DNA of 44,234 bases. Origin: Pseudomonas yamanorum (GTDB taxonomy: Bacteria; Pseudomonadota; Gammaproteobacteria; Pseudomonadales; Pseudomonadaceae). The position numbers and the translations under genes were made by a program. Position 1 is the first letter of the stretch, and each line of letters starts with the position of its first letter. The notes beneath the pieces were generated by a model. The model was not told the origin of the DNA. It made no database searches and saw only the letters and a program-made list of their open reading frames with translations. Positions 16,371 through 25,385 of the stretch are shown piece after piece. The stretch is from positions 1-44,234 of the forward strand of contig NZ_JACARE010000011.1 of the NCBI RefSeq assembly GCF_013386765.1, read 5' to 3'.

Positions 16371-16912
16371 GAACCTTACGTGTAATCCCCGCCCTGTTCT
16401 TGGTTCTCCTCAGCGGCTGTGGCCAGGTGTATAACGTCCGCTCCCTCAACACCGCCTATACAGCGCCGACGTCTGCCGAGACGGCGCGCTTGCGCATTAT
16501 CAGCGACGGCATGGTGCGCGCAGTGCCCGGGCGCGATTGCCTGGACTGGAATGTTCCCGGCGCTGGCGTAATGGTGTCAGCCAAATCCGGCTTCGCCGAC
16601 CGCAATGGCGCAAGCCTGGGGATGCCGGGGCCGATTTACACCTGGGACGGTGCGGTGTCGTCCGAACAGGTGATTCCGGCGAACACGCCCATTGCCTTTC
16701 ATTACCTTGGGTTGCCGCAATATGGCCGGCAATGTTTCAACACCATGACCTTTATCCCCAAGCCCGGCATGGACTACATGGTGCGAGCGTCAATGTCCGG
16801 GAGTTGCTCATTCGAGCTTGCTGAGCTGGCGAAGGGTGCTGAACGCTGGACGCCGATTGAACCAACGCCGTCGGGAAGGCTGTCGATGTGCCACGCGATG
16901 GATAATTTCTAG
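16367..16912 (+). CDS. Putative lipoprotein, function unknown
   Basis: 181 aa. A short signal sequence ends in LLSGC, a good lipobox, so the protein should be lipid-anchored at Cys18. The mature region starts with a conserved-looking TARLRIISDGMVRAVPGRDC and holds several cysteines (in RQCFNTM, SGSCSFEL and LSMCHAM) that could pair in the periplasm. The 4-nt overlap with the preceding lipoprotein gene suggests the two act together. It ends 60 nt before a bidirectional terminator. No family recognised. Confidence 0.75.
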   Translation: MRTLRVIPALFLVLLSGCGQVYNVRSLNTAYTAPTSAETARLRIISDGMVRAVPGRDCLDWNVPGAGVMVSAKSGFADRNGASLGMPGPIYTWDGAVSSEQVIPANTPIAFHYLGLPQYGRQCFNTMTFIPKPGMDYMVRASMSGSCSFELAELAKGAERWTPIEPTPSGRLSMCHAMDNF

Positions 16913-16971
16913 GGTTCCGGGCGCAGCGTGGGTCGAGACGTTGCGTCCCGGCCTACAAATAACGCACAAAC

Positions 16972-17003
16972 AAAAACGCCGATCATTGCTGATCGGCGTT
17001 TTT
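16972..17003. terminator. Bidirectional terminator (lipoprotein operon and tRNA array)
   Basis: A 14-bp perfect stem (AAAAACGCCGATCA / TGATCGGCGTTTTT) with a 4-nt loop. It has T-runs on both strands. It lies between the plus-strand lipoprotein genes and the 3' end of the minus-strand tRNA array and can end both transcripts. Confidence 0.9.
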
Positions 17004-17011
17004 GTTGAATA

Positions 17012-17087
<76 letters not shown>

Positions 17088-17090
17088 AAA

Positions 17091-17166
17091 TGGCGTCCCC
17101 TAGGGGACTCGAACCCCTGTTACCGCCGTGAAAGGGCGGTGTCCTAGGCCACTAGACGAAGGGGAC
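17091..17166 (-). tRNA. tRNA-Glu (anticodon TTC), copy 1
   Basis: 76 nt with encoded CCA. On the minus strand it begins GTCCCCTTCGTCTAG, has the anticodon loop CTTTCAC and ends GGGGACGCCA. It is 3 nt from the downstream tRNA-Gly, so the two must be processed from one precursor. Confidence 0.96.
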
Positions 17167-17171
17167 ACGCT

Positions 17172-17198
17172 ACTGAAACACATGGTGTGTGTTTCAGT
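17172..17198. other. Hairpin in the spacer between the two tRNA units
   Basis: ACTGAAACAC and GTGTTTCAGT form a 10-bp perfect stem with a 7-nt loop in the 104-nt spacer (17167-17270). It has no U-tract. It may help processing of the tetra-tRNA precursor or partly attenuate the second unit. Confidence 0.5.
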
Positions 17199-17270
17199 GC
17201 CCAGAGATTAAATCCGAAGATCATGCCCTGGTTTCACTCAGTGTCGCCCGAGAGCAACACTGCTTAAATT

Positions 17271-17346
<76 letters not shown>

Positions 17347-17350
17347 AATA

Positions 17351-17426
17351 TGGCGTCCCCTAGGGGACTCGAACCCCTGTTACCGCCGTGAAAGGGCGGT
17401 GTCCTAGGCCACTAGACGAAGGGGAC
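17351..17426 (-). tRNA. tRNA-Glu (anticodon TTC), copy 2
   Basis: As read, identical over its 76 nt to the copy at 17091-17166. It is the first gene transcribed from the promoter at 17489-17517. The spacer to the following tRNA-Gly is 4 nt rather than 3. Confidence 0.96.
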
Positions 17427-17488
17427 ACACGTACAACATTCACTCCCTACCGCGTTTCGCTGTGTGCTTTACGCTGTAAGTGGCGCGC

Positions 17489-17517
17489 ATTCTATGGATG
17501 GATTGGGAGGTCGTCAA
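17489..17517 (-). promoter_or_regulatory. Sigma-70 promoter of the tRNA array with GC-rich discriminator
   Basis: On the minus strand TTGACG (17517-17512) and TAGAAT (17494-17489) are spaced by exactly 17 nt. The next bases, GCGCGCC, form the GC-rich discriminator typical of stringently controlled stable-RNA promoters. The predicted start lies about 55 nt upstream of the first tRNA-Glu. Confidence 0.85.
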
Positions 17518-17784
17518 CCCCCAAGGATAAATTTATTTAAATCAATGACTTCGCCGTGGTTTACGGGGGTTGCGGGGGTTTCTCGCCGTCCAGGCTTTGA
17601 CGCCTATATTCTGGCGTTCGACAAGGCGCTATAGTTCGCCACAGCAAATGATGGCAATGTGCATCTACGCAGACACTGCCTACTCATATAGAAGAAACTA
17701 CTGACGCAACTGGTCGCTCAGTCCTATCCGGCCAGTGCCCCAGTCACTACACTTCAACGCAAACCCCATAAAGAGGTCACACCG
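17518..17784 (+). other. Intergenic region upstream of the membrane-anchored protein gene
   Basis: Together with the tRNA promoter this makes a 358-nt stretch without a gene. It contains a G-rich run near 17560-17580 and a possible -10 (TATAGT, 17630-17635) without a well-spaced -35. Near its end AGAGG (17772-17776) is the ribosome-binding site of the next gene. I see no ORF, repeat or hairpin that I can support. Confidence 0.4.
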
Positions 17785-18555
17785 GTGACACCACTCATGA
17801 TCACCCTGCTGGTAATAGCCGGGATCGTAATACTGATCGCCATTGGCTACATGAACCACGTGGTGGAAAACAATAAGCTGGAAAAGAACCGGACCCGGAT
17901 CGAACTCAATGACCGGCTGCGTCGCTGCGGTGAAATCACCGAGACGTTCCCGGGGCAGTTGATGACGCCGCGGCTCAAGTTGCTGCTGACCCGCCTGGAG
18001 CTCAATGTCAATCAGCGGCTGTTGAACCTCGACAAGTCCAATGCATCCTTCAAGGCGCGCATCACCGAGCTCAACGCACTGGTAGCCCAGGGCGAATCGA
18101 TCCCGGTGAACAACCCGCCCAGCCCGATCCAGACCGAAGCCAAGGCCAAGGATGTACGTTTCCTGCTGGAAGCACTGCATGGCCAAGTGACCCGTGCGGC
18201 CCAGGACGGTTTCCTGCCGACCAATGAAGCCAAGCACTGGATCAAGGAAATCCGCCACATCCTGGTGCTGCTGCACATCGAGTTCTTCAACAACCTGGGC
18301 CAGCACGCGCTGCAACAGGGTCAGCCAGGCCAGGCACGCCTGGCGTTCGAACGCGGCGCGCAGTACCTGCGCAAACAGCCGGAGCCGGTGGTGTATAGCC
18401 AGCAATTGCAATTGCTCGAGAAACAACTGGCCCGCGCCAACTCCATGGTGCTGACCAACATCCAGCCAGCTGAAGACGAGGTCAACGAATTGACCGAAGG
18501 CTTGAAAGTGGTGGATGCGGATGCGGACTGGAAGAAGAAAGCCATCTACGACTGA
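17785..18555 (+). CDS. Membrane-anchored helical protein, function unknown
   Basis: 256 aa. One N-terminal membrane helix (about residues 3-23) is followed by a largely alpha-helical soluble part with coiled-coil-like leucine spacing (LKLLLTRLELNVNQRLLNLD). The segment HALQQGQPGQARLAFERGAQYL looks like a single TPR-type helix pair. GTG at 17785 is preferred over ATG at 17797 because AGAGG is 8 nt upstream. With the anchor N-terminal the body is probably cytoplasmic. I do not recognise a named family. Its position beside the Gly/Glu tRNA array may be shared with other pseudomonads. Confidence 0.75.
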   Translation: MTPLMITLLVIAGIVILIAIGYMNHVVENNKLEKNRTRIELNDRLRRCGEITETFPGQLMTPRLKLLLTRLELNVNQRLLNLDKSNASFKARITELNALVAQGESIPVNNPPSPIQTEAKAKDVRFLLEALHGQVTRAAQDGFLPTNEAKHWIKEIRHILVLLHIEFFNNLGQHALQQGQPGQARLAFERGAQYLRKQPEPVVYSQQLQLLEKQLARANSMVLTNIQPAEDEVNELTEGLKVVDADADWKKKAIYD

Positions 18556-18586
18556 TCCGCCTGCCCCTTGGCAAAAGAGACAATTG

Positions 18587-18615
18587 TGGCACTGCCAGTA
18601 TTTTCCGCAGTGCCA
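18587..18615 (+). other. Hairpin after the membrane-anchored protein gene
   Basis: TGGCACTGC and GCAGTGCCA form a 9-bp perfect stem with an 11-nt loop, 31 nt after the stop codon. The following bases are not T-rich, so terminator activity is uncertain. A second, weaker repeat (AGGCCC / GGGCCT) lies just before the next gene. Confidence 0.45.
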
Positions 18616-18691
18616 TCACTCTGCACCTATCCCCCGCCCCGCGAGTAGCGTAAAAAAGGCCCCTCTCTCCGCTAACGAAAAGGGCCTCGCC

Positions 18692-19504
18692 ATGCCTGTC
18701 GTGCTTATCGATGGACAACCGCTGCACTACCTCGACCAGGGCACCGGCCCGGCCGTTCTCCTGGGTTCCAGCTACCTGTGGGACAGCCAGATGTGGGCGC
18801 CGCAGATCGAAGCCCTTTCGCAACAGTACCGGGTGATCGTCCCCGAATTATGGGGCCACGGCGAGTCCGGCCCACTGCCTGCAAACACCGCGTCCCTGGA
18901 CGACCTCGCACGCCAGCACCTGGCCTTGCTGGATCACCTGGACATTACCCAGGTCAACCTCGTGGGCTTGTCCGTCGGCGGCATGTGGGGCGCACGCCTG
19001 GCGCTGCTGGCCCCCGAGCGGGTCAACAGCCTGGTGCTGATGGACACACACCTGGGCGCCGAGCCGGAAGCCACTCGCCAGTACTATTTTTCGCTGTTCA
19101 AGATGATCGAAGACGCCGGCGTCATTCCGGAACCGCTGCTGGATGTGGTGGCGCCGATTTTCTTTCGCCCTGGCATCGACCGGGAATCAGCCCTTTACCA
19201 GGACTTTCGCAACACCCTGAAAGCTTTCCCGAAAGAGCGCCTGCTGCAAAGCATCGTGCCCCTGGGCCGGATTATCTTCAGCCGCGCCGATGTGCTGGCG
19301 CAGCTTTCGCGCCTCGACGCCGATACCACCCTGGTGATGTGCGGGGAGCAAGACAAACCACGCCCGCCCGCCGAGTCAGAAGAGATGGCAGCCTTGATCG
19401 GCTGCACACTGACGTTGATTCCAGACGCCGGGCATATCTCCAGCCGGGAAAACCCCGACTTCGTCAATGAAGCCCTGCTGACCTTCCTCGCCAACAACGC
19501 CTGA
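18692..19504 (+). CDS. Alpha/beta-fold hydrolase
   Basis: 270 aa. The alpha/beta hydrolase core is clear: oxyanion region near GPAVLLGSSYLWDSQMW, nucleophile elbow GLSVGG (Ser), the Asp strand in TTLVMCGEQDKPRPP and the catalytic His in PDAGHISSRENP. It resembles esterase/enol-lactonase-type hydrolases, but the substrate is unknown. No signal peptide is present. ATG at 18692 starts the conserved MPVVLIDGQPLHYLDQGTGP; the frame remains open upstream to 18515, where it overlaps the preceding gene. It is convergent with the chemoreceptor gene. Confidence 0.88.
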   Translation: MPVVLIDGQPLHYLDQGTGPAVLLGSSYLWDSQMWAPQIEALSQQYRVIVPELWGHGESGPLPANTASLDDLARQHLALLDHLDITQVNLVGLSVGGMWGARLALLAPERVNSLVLMDTHLGAEPEATRQYYFSLFKMIEDAGVIPEPLLDVVAPIFFRPGIDRESALYQDFRNTLKAFPKERLLQSIVPLGRIIFSRADVLAQLSRLDADTTLVMCGEQDKPRPPAESEEMAALIGCTLTLIPDAGHISSRENPDFVNEALLTFLANNA

Positions 19505-19513
19505 CCGCCCTGC

Positions 19514-19547
19514 CCTTTGATCACCGCATGCCTGCGGTGATCAAAGG
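19514..19547. terminator. 15-bp perfect hairpin spanning the chemoreceptor stop codon
   Basis: CCTTTGATCACCGCA and its exact complement are separated by only 4 nt. The right arm contains the last codons and stop of the minus-strand chemoreceptor gene. It lies between convergent genes and could terminate both, but neither strand has a U-tract. Confidence 0.65.
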
Positions 19548-21508
19548 CGGAAGTGCCCGACCATCCCTTTCAGCTCCGTGCCCAACTGCGCCAGCTCAAT
19601 GCTCGACGCCGCGTTGCCCTGCATGCTCAACGCCGATTGATCGGCACTGGCACGGATGCTGGTGACGCTGCGATTGATCTCCTCGGCCACCGAGCTTTGC
19701 TGTTCGGCCGCTGCGGCAATCTGCTGGTTCATCTGCTGGATCAACGACACCGCCGCCGCGATGCTGCCCAGGGCGCTTTCGGTTTCCAGGGCATCACTGA
19801 CCGCCAGCTTGACCAACTCGCCGCTCTGTTTGATCTGCTGCACTGAAGACTGCGCCGAGCTGCGCAAGGTGCTGACCAGCCGTTCGATTTCTTCGGTGGA
19901 TTGCTGGGTGCGCTTGGCCAGTGCCCGCACCTCATCGGCCACCACGGCAAAACCACGGCCCTGCTCGCCGGCCCGCGCCGCCTCGATGGCCGCGTTCAGC
20001 GCCAGCAGATTGGTTTGCTCGGCCACGCTTTTGATGACTTCAAGCACGGTGCCGATATTCTGGATCTCCGCACTCAGGCTTTCGATGCTGGTGCTGGCGG
20101 AGGTGGCGGAATTGGCCAGCAACTCGATACGTTGCAGGCTCTGGCGCACCACCTGCTGGCCGCTGTCGACCTTGTCGTCCGCCGTCTGCGCAGCCTGCGC
20201 CGCCTCTTCGGCGTTACGCGCCACATCGTGCACAGTGGCGGTCATCTGGTTCATCGCCGTGGCCACCTGCTCGGTTTCTTCCTTCTGGCTGCTGACCTCG
20301 ATATTGGTCTGCTCGGTGACACTGGACAGCGAATGGGCAGAACTGGCCAGTTGTTCGATACCCGCCTGCAACCCGCTGACCATACTGCTCAGGCCACCGC
20401 TCATCTGTTGCATCGCGAGCATCAACTGGCCCATCTCGTCGCGGCGGCTGACCTCCATGCGCCCGCTGAGGTCGCCGGCAGCAATCTGCTGGGCCACCGC
20501 AATCACGCTGCGCAGCGGTGCAACGATCAACCGGGTAATGATCCACGCGGCAATCAACCCCACCAGCAAGGCCAGGGCTGAAGACCCAATAATCAGCAAC
20601 GCGCTTTTCTTCAATTGCGCCTGCATCGACAGGTCTTCTGCGTCGTAGGCCTGATTGACCCGAGTCACCACCTCGGCGGCACGCTCGTGCAGTTGCTTGT
20701 AGACCACCCTTTCCTGGGCCAGCAGGCCGGTGTACTCGCCGAGTTTTTCGCTGAAGGCCGCGATATGCCCCGACACTTCGTTAAGCACGGTTTGATAGCC
20801 GGAGTCCTTGACCGAGGTTTTCAACTGTTCGACCTGGGCCAGGGCCTGGTCGGCCTGCTCGATCTTGCCCTGCTCGGCGTTCTCGTCATCGCCCTTGCGG
20901 CTCTGGTCCAGGCGTACGTGCGCTTCGTTCATGGCTTGCAGCATCAGGCGCGAGACCTGGCTGACCTGCCCGGCCTGCTCGATAAATTCGGCGCCTTCCT
21001 TGCCCTGGCTTTCCTTGAGCCCATAGGCGCCATCGTCCGCCAGCCCGGCCTGCAGCACATCGAGGTTGTTGGCCACACTGGAGACCGACCAACTGGCCAT
21101 CTCCAGTGCCAGGTCCTTGGTCTGGGTCAGTTCGACAAACTCATCGAAAGCCTTGCGATAGGCCACCAGCGCCTGCTCGACGTCGGTCATCACCGGGACG
21201 TTGGCGGGCGACTGGCCCTTGAGAATCACCGCCTGGGCGGCCAACGCGTCGACACTTTCGTGCAAGGCGTCCACCGCCTTGGGGTCGGCATGCAACGCGT
21301 AGTCCTGCTCGATCAGGCGCACCTTGAGCAGGCCGCTGTTGAGCGCCGACATGGCTTTAAGCCCCTCGAAGCGCTGACCAACGGTTTGCAGCGACCACAC
21401 GCCAATCGCCGCCACCAGCGCCGTCAACAGCAGCACCAAGGCGAAGCCCAAGCTCAGTTTCTTTGCCATACCGAGGTTGGCAAAACGTCGTTGCACGGCA
21501 GAAATCAT
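19541..21508 (-). CDS. Methyl-accepting chemotaxis protein with helical bimodular-type sensor
   Basis: 655 aa. An N-terminal membrane helix (about 18-40) is followed by a long all-helical periplasmic domain (about 41-295, with [14 protein letters not shown] and [11 protein letters not shown] segments) of the kind called HBM, known to bind organic acids or purines in Pseudomonas. A second membrane helix, HAMP linker and cytoplasmic signalling hairpin follow. The tip is the canonical [20 protein letters not shown]. No C-terminal receptor-tethering pentapeptide is visible. ATG at 21508 follows GAGGA by about 10 nt and is preferred to TTG at 21529. The ligand is not predictable. Confidence 0.92.
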   Translation of the reverse strand: MISAVQRRFANLGMAKKLSLGFALVLLLTALVAAIGVWSLQTVGQRFEGLKAMSALNSGLLKVRLIEQDYALHADPKAVDALHESVDALAAQAVILKGQSPANVPVMTDVEQALVAYRKAFDEFVELTQTKDLALEMASWSVSSVANNLDVLQAGLADDGAYGLKESQGKEGAEFIEQAGQVSQVSRLMLQAMNEAHVRLDQSRKGDDENAEQGKIEQADQALAQVEQLKTSVKDSGYQTVLNEVSGHIAAFSEKLGEYTGLLAQERVVYKQLHERAAEVVTRVNQAYDAEDLSMQAQLKKSALLIIGSSALALLVGLIAAWIITRLIVAPLRSVIAVAQQIAAGDLSGRMEVSRRDEMGQLMLAMQQMSGGLSSMVSGLQAGIEQLASSAHSLSSVTEQTNIEVSSQKEETEQVATAMNQMTATVHDVARNAEEAAQAAQTADDKVDSGQQVVRQSLQRIELLANSATSASTSIESLSAEIQNIGTVLEVIKSVAEQTNLLALNAAIEAARAGEQGRGFAVVADEVRALAKRTQQSTEEIERLVSTLRSSAQSSVQQIKQSGELVKLAVSDALETESALGSIAAAVSLIQQMNQQIAAAAEQQSSVAEEINRSVTSIRASADQSALSMQGNAASSIELAQLGTELKGMVGHFRL

Positions 21509-21623
21509 TGCACTGAAGTCCTCTTGCAATGGCGAATGCCATCAAGCCCGGTTTCGATGCAGCGAGATTCGCAACCCCGGGGCACTGAACACAAGCATTT
21601 GGCGCCACAATAATGGCAAAAAG

Positions 21624-23048
21624 CTACATCCTCGTCGTTTTCAGAATGGTGGAGGTCGATCCTGCCGGACCCATCGCCTTGAACAGCGCGAGGGCACGCT
21701 GGTCAGCAGCATAGGCCACGTTGATCCGCAGCCAGTCACTGTGTTCGCCCGTCGGGCTGAAAAGCGCCCCGGGTGACAGCAATACCCCCAGGCGGCGGGC
21801 CCGTGCCTGCAACGTCGAACGGTCGCCCACGCCAGGGCGGGCCCACACAAACATGCCACCGGCAGGTACCGCAAACACCTCCCACTCCTCGTCTTCCAGC
21901 ACCTGCAGGGTCATGGCCATCTCCGTGCCCAGGCGTCGGCGCAGGCGTTGCACCCACTTGCGGTAGGTGCCGTTGGCCAGCAACGCAGCCACCACCGCCT
22001 CGGCAAACCGCGAGGTGCCGATGCCGGTCAAAGTCTTGACCTTGACCAGTTGCGCGATGATCGCCCCGCTGGCGGTGAGATACCCCACGCGCAGGGCGCT
22101 GCTGAGGGTCTTGGAGAAACTCGAGATATAGATCACCCGGTCCTCGTGGGGCAACGCCGACAGCCGGGTGCAGGTGGCATGTTGCAGGTCGCCATACACG
22201 TCTTCCTCGACAATGAAGAAGTCCTGGGAGTGGGCCAGCTGCAACAAGCGCTCGGCCACGGACGGGGACAGGCTGGTACCGGTGGGGTTGTGATACAGGC
22301 TGTTGATGAACAGGCACTTGGGCCGATGCCCGCGCAACAGCGCCTCCAGTGCCGTCAGGTCCGGACCGCCACGTGTGCGGGGCACTTCCAGCAACTTGAT
22401 GCCATGAAACGCCAGTAGACGGTACAGGTTGCCGTACCCAGGGCTCTCCACCACCACGGTGTCGCCGGCCTTGAGCAGCGTGCGGATCAGCAGGTCCTGG
22501 GCGTGGCTCGCGCCCTGGGTGGTGAGGATATGCTCGACCCGGGTCGCCACGTGAATGTGAGTCAGGCGCTTGAGCAACTGTTCCCGCAGGGCTGGCAGGC
22601 CCAGCGGGGTGCTGTAGTTGAAGACGGCGGCAGTATCGGTGCGGGTGACTTCACGGATCGCGTAGCTGATGTCAGCACTTTCGCGCCAGGTGTCCGGCAG
22701 CCAGCCGCACCCCAGTTTCAGTTCACCCAGCTGATTATCGACGAAGGCGCCCCAGCCGGACTCGGCGCCCTCATACCATTGGTTTTCGCTACTCAGCCCG
22801 CGCTCGGCGGGTGGCTGGGCCACAAAAAAAACCGCGCCTTGACGCGAAACCAGTACGCCCTGGGCAACCATCCGCTCGAACGCCTCAATCACGCTGGACT
22901 GGCTGAGCAGGTTCTCGTGGGCCAGTTGCCGAACCGAGGGCAACCGCGTCCCGGGGCCGACCCCGCTCTCGCGAATCCAGGCCGCCAACCCACTGACGAT
23001 TTGCTGCACTACCGGTACAAGGGCTTGTCGATCGATCCCTAAATCCAT
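21624..23048 (-). CDS. MocR-type regulator: GntR DNA-binding domain fused to an aminotransferase-like domain
   Basis: 474 aa. An N-terminal GntR winged HTH (about residues 1-75, with LPSVRQLAHENLLSQSSVIE) is joined to a fold-type I PLP domain. The PLP lysine lies in ISSFSKTLSSALRVGYL, and NSLYHNPTGTSLSP and VEEDVYGDL are the other cofactor-site motifs. MocR proteins sense PLP or amino-containing metabolites. ATG at 23048 has AGGTGAG just upstream; the frame is open to 23096. The neighbouring upstream gene is an SDR oxidoreductase on the same strand. Its target is unknown, but self-regulation is common, and palindromes lie in its upstream region. Confidence 0.92.
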   Translation of the reverse strand: MDLGIDRQALVPVVQQIVSGLAAWIRESGVGPGTRLPSVRQLAHENLLSQSSVIEAFERMVAQGVLVSRQGAVFFVAQPPAERGLSSENQWYEGAESGWGAFVDNQLGELKLGCGWLPDTWRESADISYAIREVTRTDTAAVFNYSTPLGLPALREQLLKRLTHIHVATRVEHILTTQGASHAQDLLIRTLLKAGDTVVVESPGYGNLYRLLAFHGIKLLEVPRTRGGPDLTALEALLRGHRPKCLFINSLYHNPTGTSLSPSVAERLLQLAHSQDFFIVEEDVYGDLQHATCTRLSALPHEDRVIYISSFSKTLSSALRVGYLTASGAIIAQLVKVKTLTGIGTSRFAEAVVAALLANGTYRKWVQRLRRRLGTEMAMTLQVLEDEEWEVFAVPAGGMFVWARPGVGDRSTLQARARRLGVLLSPGALFSPTGEHSDWLRINVAYAADQRALALFKAMGPAGSTSTILKTTRM

Positions 23049-23127
23049 GAGCCACTCACCTAAACTGTTGTCATTTAACCCAAACCAGTTAAGCACAGAA
23101 GCTCAGTGACAGCCGTCACGAAGATTT

Positions 23128-23146
23128 ATTAAATCATTGATTTAAT
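23128..23146. promoter_or_regulatory. 19-nt palindrome upstream of the MocR gene
   Basis: ATTAAATCA and TGATTTAAT form a perfect 9-bp inverted repeat around a single central base, 80 nt upstream of the MocR start codon in a very AT-rich stretch. A second short inverted repeat (GTGAC-N4-GTCAC, 23106-23119) lies nearer the gene. Both are candidate binding sites for autoregulation; the role is inferred. Confidence 0.5.
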
Positions 23147-23251
23147 TGAATTATTTACCTACTGATACACATTCAACCAAGGCATCTGGCCACCTGCGGA
23201 AAAGCCCCACAGTACCTACAACGCTTTTCTGAATGGAATCAGCATCAGGTC

Positions 23252-24013
23252 CTAAATGGCGGTCGCACCACCGTCCACCGCCAAGGCCTGGCCCGTGGTG
23301 AAGGCCGCGCCGTCGCTGCACAGATACAGCACTGCACTGGCGATTTCCTCGACCTTGCCGATACGCCCGACCGGGTGCATGGCGGCGGCAAATTCGGCTT
23401 TGCGCGGGTCGGCCTCATAGGCGCGGCGGAACATATCGGTGTCGATCACCGCCGGGCATACCGCGTTGACGCGGATTTTCTTTTTCGCGTATTCGATCGC
23501 CGCCGACTTGGTCAGGCCGATCACCGCATGCTTGGACGCGGCGTAGATACTCATCTTCGGCGCCGCCCCCAGCCCGGCCACCGACGCGGTATTGACGATG
23601 GCACCACCGCCCTGGGCCAGCAGCAGTGGCAACTGATACTTCATGCACAGCCACACACCCTTGACGTTGACCCCCATGATGGCGTCGAACTCATCCAGGC
23701 TGCCGTCGGCCAACTTGCCCTTTTCGATCTCGATCCCGGCATTGTTGAAGGCATAGTCCAGCCGGCCATAGGTGGCCACCGTCTGCTGCATCAACTGCTG
23801 CACGTCGGCCTCAAGCGTGACATTGCAACGCACAAACACCGCCTCGCCACCGGCCTGGTGAATCAGCGCCACAGTACCCTCACCGCCCGCCACGTCCAGG
23901 TCGGCGACCACGACTTTCAAGCCTTCAGCGGCGAACGCCAGGGCGGTGGCGCGGCCAATGCCGGCGGCCGCACCGGTCACCAGGGCGACCTGGCCGGAAA
24001 ATGTCATGCTCAT
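23252..24013 (-). CDS. Short-chain dehydrogenase/reductase
   Basis: 253 aa, classical SDR. The cofactor motif TGAAAGIG (13-20), an acidic residue after strand 2 (VVADLD, favouring NAD over NADP), NNAG (90-93) and the catalytic S144-Y157-K161 (YAASK) are all present. It would interconvert an alcohol and a ketone. AAGGA precedes the ATG. It is divergent from a medium-chain-type reductase across a 225-nt gap, so the two oxidoreductases may share regulation. Substrate unknown. Confidence 0.92.
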   Translation of the reverse strand: MSMTFSGQVALVTGAAAGIGRATALAFAAEGLKVVVADLDVAGGEGTVALIHQAGGEAVFVRCNVTLEADVQQLMQQTVATYGRLDYAFNNAGIEIEKGKLADGSLDEFDAIMGVNVKGVWLCMKYQLPLLLAQGGGAIVNTASVAGLGAAPKMSIYAASKHAVIGLTKSAAIEYAKKKIRVNAVCPAVIDTDMFRRAYEADPRKAEFAAAMHPVGRIGKVEEIASAVLYLCSDGAAFTTGQALAVDGGATAI

Positions 24014-24238
24014 GGGGATGTCCTTCGATGGATGCTGGATGACCCCAGTCTAGCCAGAGCCTCCATGGGCGCGTCAGCACTATCAAACGCCCGGTTGGCG
24101 ACCCATGAGCCGCAGTGATAACACCACCGGCCTCACTATCATCAGAGTGGATCGACGGGCATTCGCAGGTGCCGCGCACCTTGCCGCTGCGGCCCGAAGG
24201 GTCTATCACTCAAGGTCCATTTCCCAAGAGTCCCTGCC

Positions 24239-25246
24239 ATGACTGCCCAGACCAACCGCCAATTCCTGCTCGCCAAACGCCCGGTCGGCGCTGCCACGCG
24301 GGACACCTTCACCTACCAGGAAGTGCCGGTGGGCACGCCCCAGGACGGGCAGGTGCTGGTGCACAACGAATACCTGTCCCTGGACCCGGCGATGCGTGGC
24401 TGGATGAACGAGGGCAAATCCTACATTCCGCCGGTAGGAATCGGCGAGGTCATGCGCGCCCTGGGCGTAGGCAAGGTGATCGCTTCGAACAACCCGAAAT
24501 TTGCCGTGGGGGATTACGTCAACGGTGCCCTAGGCGTGCAGGATTACTTCCTCGGCGAGCCGCGAGGTTTCTACAAGATCGATCCGAAACTGGCACCGTT
24601 GCCGCGCTACCTGTCGGCGTTGGGGATGACCGGCATGACCGCCTATTTCGCCCTGCTGGACACCGGCGCCCCCAAAGCCGGCGAAACCGTGGTGATTTCC
24701 GGCGCGGCCGGTGCGGTGGGCAGCATTGCCGGGCAGATTGCCAAGATCAAAGGCTGCCGCGTTGTGGGCATTGCCGGCGGCGCCGACAAATGCAAGTTCC
24801 TGGTGGATGAGCTGGGGTTTGATGCGGCCATCGACTACAAGAACGAAGACGTGCACGCCGGCCTCAAGCGCGAATGCCCGAAAGGCGTGGACGTGTATTT
24901 CGATAACGTCGGCGGGGACATCCTCGACGCCGTGCTCAGCCGCCTGGCGTTGAAAGCCCGCGTGGTGATTTGCGGTGCAATCAGCCAGTACAACAATAAG
25001 GAAGCCGTCAAAGGGCCGGCCAACTACCTGTCATTGCTGGTCAATCGGGCGCGCATGGAAGGGTTTGTGGTGATGGACCACGCGGCGAACTTCGCCGCTG
25101 CCGGGCAGGAGATGGCCGGCTGGATGGCGCAGGGCAAGCTCAAGAGCAAGGAAGATATCGTCGAAGGACTGGAAACGTTCCCGGAAACGCTGATGAAACT
25201 GTTCAACGGTGAGAACTTTGGGAAGTTGGTGCTGAAAGTCAGCTGA
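24239..25246 (+). CDS. NADP-dependent oxidoreductase of the MDR family (CurA / leukotriene B4 dehydrogenase type)
   Basis: 335 aa, zinc-independent medium-chain reductase. The opening QFLLAKRPVGAATRDTF, the LSLDPAMRGWMNE motif and the nucleotide-binding GAAGAVG (155-161) are characteristic of the group that reduces alpha,beta-unsaturated carbonyls. The glycine-rich loop and the KIKGCRVVGIAGG strand fit NADPH use. No Cys/His zinc ligands are present. It is divergent from the SDR gene and followed by a REPIN. Confidence 0.92.
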   Translation: MTAQTNRQFLLAKRPVGAATRDTFTYQEVPVGTPQDGQVLVHNEYLSLDPAMRGWMNEGKSYIPPVGIGEVMRALGVGKVIASNNPKFAVGDYVNGALGVQDYFLGEPRGFYKIDPKLAPLPRYLSALGMTGMTAYFALLDTGAPKAGETVVISGAAGAVGSIAGQIAKIKGCRVVGIAGGADKCKFLVDELGFDAAIDYKNEDVHAGLKRECPKGVDVYFDNVGGDILDAVLSRLALKARVVICGAISQYNNKEAVKGPANYLSLLVNRARMEGFVVMDHAANFAAAGQEMAGWMAQGKLKSKEDIVEGLETFPETLMKLFNGENFGKLVLKVS

Positions 25247-25279
25247 CACACCGCAGATCGTTCTGCACACCCGGTTAAT

Positions 25280-25365
25280 GTGGGAGCCGGGCTTGCCCGC
25301 GATGCAGGCGACTCGGTGTTTCAGTGATACCGAGGCGATGCTATCGCAGGCAAGCCAGCTCCCCC
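25280..25365. repeat. REPIN with mismatched arms
   Basis: The left arm GTGGGAGCCGGGCTTGCCCG differs from the arms of the copies at 6445 and 28194, while the right arm carries the common form GCAGGCAAGCCAGCTCCC. The terminal base is also changed (CCCCC instead of CCCAC). It lies between the convergent MDR and pyrF genes. Confidence 0.88.
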
Positions 25366-25385
25366 AGAGACCGTGGCCGCTTTAG

